DNA from: Ophiosphaerella korrae
Taxonomy: Eukaryota; Ascomycota; Dothideomycetes; Pleosporales; Phaeosphaeriaceae
Assembly (NCBI GenBank): GCA_028456385.1
Contig: JALNQF010000940.1
Location: forward strand, 1 to 10,614
Direction of reading: 5' to 3'
DNA length: 10,614 nucleotides
Shown here: in pieces, positions 7,319 to 10,614 of the stretch
How the letters are laid out: every line of letters starts with the position of its first letter
How positions within the stretch are numbered: position 1 is the first letter of the stretch
The notes under the pieces: model-generated
The model's input: only the letters and a program-made list of their open reading frames with translations
Databases searched by the model: none
Told to the model about the DNA's origin: nothing
Program-made: the position numbers and the translations under genes

Positions 7319-8444
7319 AAAATAAAGTATACTTAGATACTTTTAAAGACTTTAGTACGCGTAGTAATAAGAAGAAGTTAAAGAAGTATATATATACTAA
7401 AGTAAGTAAACTATCTTAATAATAGTATATAGTATATAAAGAGACTAGGTATAATACGTAAATATATAAGAATATAGTAAAAGTAGACTCTAAATAATAT
7501 CTTATATTATATTATAGTATACTAGGTTAAAGTAAGCTATTTTACGCTATAATATAGTAGTTTTAGTAAAAGCTTAGTAAAAGTAAGTAACTTACCTATA
7601 AAGTATATTATAATTACTTTAAAAGAATTATAAAAAGATAAAAGTAAAATTAATATAAAAAGTATAAAGTATACATAGTTAAAAATATATAGTTATAATA
7701 GCTATATAAAAATAAATATAGTAAAATAAAATAAATAATAGTAGTTTATTTAAAAATACTTACTAGTTATAAGTATAGAAGAAGTATATAAAAACTAAAA
7801 ATAACGTAATCTTAAAGTAATAAAGTTTATAATATTCTAAAAATAGATAGAATAAAATATAGTTATAGTAAAAAAGATACTTATATAATAAGAATAGTAG
7901 TACTTTATAAAAAAATATAATAAATTAATAAAGCTAATATTCTACGTATACTAGTAGTATACTATATCCTAGTAATAATAAAACCTAGTATAGATAAATA
8001 CTAAGTAAGAGATATTAAAAGAATAGATCTAGAATATCTAGTATACTTTAAAATATTCTAGGTATTATACTTAAATATAAATTACTACTTATATAGAAAA
8101 TTAAAAGTATAAAATTATATATAGCTAGTATAAAGAAAAGTATAAAATTATATAAAAGTAACTTTAATAAAAATATCTAAAGCTAAGAATTAATTAAATT
8201 ACTTAATAAAGAATATATATTAATTAGACTAAGACCTAAGCTTTCTAAAATATATATATATAAAAGACTATAGTATAAATATATATATAATAAATATCTA
8301 AAATATTAAAACTATAAATAGAAAATAAAGTAATAGGTCTAAAAGAATAAATAATTTACTAAATTACTTAAGTAAAAATAACTAAAAAATATATAAAGTG
8401 TATATGTTATAAAAATAAGTATTTAATAAAGAAAAAAACTATAA
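7319..8444 (+). other. Unrecognised interval, probable 5' part of element 3
   Basis: No protein recognised. By position, directly upstream of the protease of element 3, it should include gag and perhaps a leader or 5' LTR. Composition is the most extreme in the window: long A and AT runs, almost no G or C clusters. A 33-bp tandem duplication is visible at 8103-8154. A CCHC-like string near 8397-8440 keeps two TGT codons, but the spacing is wrong for a zinc knuckle. I found no LTR boundary here. Confidence 0.35.
8103..8154. repeat. 33-bp offset direct repeat
   Basis: The 19-nt string AAAAGTATAAAATTATATA is present at 8103-8121 and again, perfectly, at 8136-8154. The offset is 33 nt, so it could be a small tandem duplication. 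The local sequence is of low complexity, which lowers its significance. Confidence 0.6.
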
Positions 8445-8720
8445 GTAATAATTAATAGTAGAGCTATAAAAAACTTTATATTAAAAAAGTTTATAGAAAT
8501 ATAAAAAATAAAGTATATAATAAAGAAGTACTTTTAATAACTAAGTACTATTAAAGGAAAGCTATTCTAAAAACTTATTAGGTTTAAAATAGTATATTCT
8601 ATATTAAAAATATAAAGATTAGTAATTAGAAATATAGTTATAAATATAATAATAATAAATAAGAAATAAGAAATAATATTAGGTATACTATATTTATAGA
8701 TAACTAAACTAAAGGTTAAT
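8445..8720 (+). pseudogene. Element 3 aspartic protease, broken
   Basis: Frame 3. V-I-I-N-S-R-A-I-K-N-F-I at 8445-8480 corresponds to the Gypsy protease active site DSGAT-NFI. The Asp codon has become AAT (8454-8456), the Gly codon AGA (8460-8462) and the Thr codon ATA (8466-8468), all by transitions. The second signature reads E-I-I-L-G-I-L-Y-L at 8670-8696 (family ILGIPWL), with an N-stop pair about 12 codons later for NW. The domain would process the Gag-Pol polyprotein. It resembles the element 1 protease in layout but not in detailed sequence, so it belongs to another lineage. Confidence 0.82.
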
Positions 8721-8829
8721 TAGAGAATAGAGAAAATTAGCTACTCTAGGAAAGGAATATTAAGAGCTAATATAAGTATATATAAAGAAGAATTCCTATA
8801 AAAATATAAGAAATAAAAGAAATAACTTA

Positions 8830-9445
8830 CTAAACTTAAAAATTACTTTCTAGACTATAAGCTATAGAACTTAGTAATAGACTTAAAAGAAGAAAAGAAT
8901 ATAGAATAGAGCCTAGTCTTCTAAAAAACTAAAAAAAATCTAAGATAAAATAAGTATTTATTAAAAATATAACAAAGAAATAATAGATATAAAAATCTTA
9001 AAATTTAGTAGTATATAGACTAATATTTATAGTTAGAAAAGAGATAAATAATAAGAAACTCTATATAGACTTTAAAAAGATAAACGTAATTATAAGTAAA
9101 AACTAATACTCTTTACTATATCTAAATAAAATATAAGATAAGTTATAAAAAGCTTAAATCTTTATAAAACTAGATATCTAAAATACTTACTATTAAATTA
9201 GAATTTAATAAAGTAATAAACACTAAATAGTATTTAAAATATAGTATAAACTATTTTTATATATAGTTATACTCTTTAGATAAATAAATATATAAGTAGT
9301 ATATTAAAAAAGAATTAATATAGTTTTAAAAAAATACCTAAATATATTTATATTTATATACTTAGATAATATCTTTATATTCTTAGAAATAGAAGAAGTA
9401 TATATATAATATATACATAAGGTACTAGAAAACTAGTAGAAAATA
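8830..9445 (+). pseudogene. Element 3 reverse transcriptase, broken
   Basis: The main blocks read in frame 2. After an N-terminal linker (about 8830-9000) the finger motif reads LIFIVRKEINNKKLYIDF (about 9022-9075; family LFVRKK...LRxCVDF). KIFIKLDI carries the motif A Asp GAT at 9173-9175. I-Y-L-D-N-I-F-I-F at 9356-9382 is the catalytic YLDD box, with the first Asp kept (9365-9367) and the second turned to Asn (9368-9370), the same change as in element 1. The frame moves from 2 to 1 near 9440-9450, just before KLFLKIRKYKFYIKK, which continues the palm-thumb region. Differences in these blocks show a lineage distinct from element 1. Confidence 0.88.
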
Positions 9446-9446
9446 A

Positions 9447-10150
9447 ACTATTCTTAAAAATAAGGAAATATAAATTCTATATAAAGAAAACTAATTTTTT
9501 TAGATTTTTTATTAATATAGGAAAAATAAAAGTTAACTTAAATAAGATTAAAGTAATTTAGAAATAGCTAATACTAAGAAACTTATAAGAAGTATAATAA
9601 TTTTATAGACTAGTAAGCTTTTATAGAAAGTTAATAATAAAATAGTCTAAAATAATAAAATAATTAATAAAATATATAAAAAAAGAAATACTATTTAAAT
9701 AGACTAATAAATATATTAAAGTATTTAACTAAGTTAAATAAAAGTTTATAGAGAATCGAGTTATTAGAATATATAACCTAGACTTACTAGTAATAGTAAA
9801 AATAGATATATTAAACTTAGTCTAAATAATAGTACTAATATAAAAAGACTTAACTACTAAATAAAATAACTTAGTTAAATACTTCTTTAAGAAAATAAAG
9901 CTAGTAAAGCTTAACTACTTAATTTATAACGTATTTAAGTAATAAAAATTATACTTATAAAAAGTATAGTATTAAATAAAGGTTTATACTAACTATAAAA
10001 ATCTTATAAGATTTATACTAAGTAAAAACTTATTATAATACTATATAAGATAGTAAAAATACTTATTAATATTTAACTTTAAGATTATATATACTAAGAG
10101 TAAAGATAAGTAGATTATAAATACTTTAAGTAGAAGACTAGACTTAAAAA
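9447..10150 (+). pseudogene. Element 3 RT connection and RNase H, with deletion
   Basis: Frame 1. N-F-F-R-F-F at about 9493-9510 is the family FLGF block and FYRLVSFYRKL at 9601-9633 is FLGLxNFYRRF. RNase H begins with V-K-I-D (Asp GAT 9805-9807; family TDAS). The next block should read YDKELLAIV with the catalytic Glu, but at 9925-9939 the reading goes from IYN straight to VFK, leaving out about eight residues. The third block reads YTNYKNLIRF at 9985-10014 (family TDHKNL, Asp to Asn, His to Tyr). The domain end NTLSRRLD is at 10120-10143 (family DxLSRR). Stops stand at Gln and Trp positions. Confidence 0.82.
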
Positions 10151-10369
10151 AAGAAGTAAATACTACTAGTATAATTCTAGTTAAGAATAAGAAAAGATAT
10201 TTAATTCTAAATATACTTAGAATAGCTATAATACTTAAAAGAAAGAATAGTAAGCTAAATAAATAGATTTTAAAAAAAATAAAAAAAGTCTCTAAATAAA
10301 TAAAAAACTTAAAACTTAAAAAAGACTTATAAAAGTATATAAAAGAATATATATCTTAAGTAAGATATA

Positions 10370-10614
10370 AAAAGAGTTTATATAATAGTTTTATAAACTA
10401 CTAGTATATAAATACTATAGTATTAATAAAATACTAGATAAACTATTATAAGATTAATATATTCTAAAAGTAAACTAACTAGTAATTAAAGTACTATAAA
10501 ACTATATAGAATATTATAAAAATAAATATAGTAAATTTATACTATATAGAATATTATAACTAGTTAAAGTACTAGAATAACTTTAAAAAGTTATTATAAT
10601 AGACTTTATTATAA
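10370..10614 (+). pseudogene. Element 3 integrase, N-terminal part, cut by window end
   Basis: The zinc-binding domain is recognisable in frame 3 from about 10440: K-V-L-stop-N-Y-I-E-Y-Y-K-N-K at about 10488-10526 matches family NCxxCQxNK, with both Cys codons now TAT (10503-10505 and 10512-10514). The linker LYRIL-stop-LVKVLE-stop-L-stop-K (10542-10589) matches the family GLLQPLPVPEQPW block. I-I-I-D-F-I-I ends the window, with the first catalytic Asp GAC kept at 10602-10604. The His pair upstream (about 10390-10420) reads in another frame and is only weakly recognisable. The rest of the core lies outside the window. Confidence 0.8.
10501..10559. repeat. 19-nt perfect direct repeat, 40-nt offset
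   Basis: ACTATATAGAATATTATAA occurs at 10501-10519 and 10541-10559. The offset of 40 nt is not a multiple of three, yet both copies fall within one integrase frame that matches the family on either side, so the repeat is read in two different frames. It may be a coincidence produced by the low-complexity composition. Confidence 0.6.

Larger units (their letters stand above)
8445..10614 (+). mobile_element. Element 3: RIP-degraded Ty3/Gypsy element, cut by window end
   Basis: The gene order protease, RT, RNase H, integrase is that of Ty3/Gypsy. The frames are 3 for protease, 2 for RT, 1 from about 9450 through RNase H, and 3 at the integrase, so several small indels have accumulated besides the RIP stops. 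Surviving CpA and TpG are fewest here (about six in the last 3.3 kb). The window ends just after the first catalytic Asp block of integrase, so the chromodomain and 3' LTR, if any, lie beyond 10614. Confidence 0.85.

Noticed and set aside
6857..7323. A target-site duplication flanking LTR B.
   Set aside because: The five bases before 6862 (GATAG) do not match those after the proposed left end at 7318. An AATAG occurs at 7311-7315, but using it requires moving the LTR start without support.
7319..7700. A minus-strand pol end next to LTR B, which would make B the 3' LTR of a full minus-strand element.
   Set aside because: The reverse complement shows no chromodomain or integrase motif and no polypurine tract beside the LTR start.
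8397..8440. A CCHC zinc knuckle of gag upstream of the element 3 protease; frame 2 keeps two TGT codons.
   Set aside because: The two Cys are separated by one residue instead of two, and the later His/Cys spacing does not fit C-x2-C-x4-H-x4-C without assuming deletions.
1..10614. A mitochondrial or plasmid origin because of the extreme AT content.
   Set aside because: The content is nuclear-type LTR retrotransposons with CpA-directed transitions on both strands; there are no mitochondrial genes, tRNAs or rRNAs.

Overview
This window is a block of dead transposons from what is most likely a filamentous ascomycete (Pezizomycotina). The DNA is extremely A+T-rich and saturated with TA. CpA and TpG are almost gone, while CpG, CpT and CpC remain. 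That is the signature of repeat-induced point mutation (RIP), which turns CpA into TpA on both strands. Every recognisable reading frame is broken by TAA and TAG codons that stand where the protein family has Gln or Trp. No intact gene, host gene, tRNA, rRNA or CRISPR array was found.

Layout. Positions 1-4590 hold the 3' part of a Ty3/Gypsy chromovirus on the + strand (element 1): an unresolved probable gag end, protease, reverse transcriptase, RNase H, integrase, chromodomain, polypurine tract and a 3' LTR of about 480 bp (4111-4590). Positions 4591-5509 have no recognisable gene but contain a GC-richer palindrome and a 14-bp minisatellite (5157-5296). Positions 5510-6235 are the integrase C-terminus and chromodomain of a second, different chromovirus (element 2, + strand), followed by its possible LTR. 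Positions 6862-7318 are a second, inverted copy of the element 1 LTR, probably a solo LTR or a fragment. Positions 7319-8444 are unrecognised and probably include a decayed gag. From 8445 to the window end lies a third Gypsy pol (element 3, + strand): protease, RT, RNase H and the start of integrase, cut by the window edge.

How the parts relate. The three pol remnants come from at least two, probably three, Gypsy lineages. Elements 1 and 2 keep long frames open to comparison with almost no indels, so point mutation rather than slow decay seems to have killed them. Element 3 has frame changes, an in-frame deletion over an RNase H catalytic position, and the fewest surviving CpA/TpG, so it looks older or more heavily mutated. 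Chromodomains in elements 1 and 2 fit chromoviruses that target heterochromatin.

I see no new functional system. The interesting content is the mutational record: nearly all surviving CpA sites are ACA, a minisatellite shows CpG-to-TpA changes with no intermediates, and an inverted LTR pair allows direct comparison of RIP outcomes.
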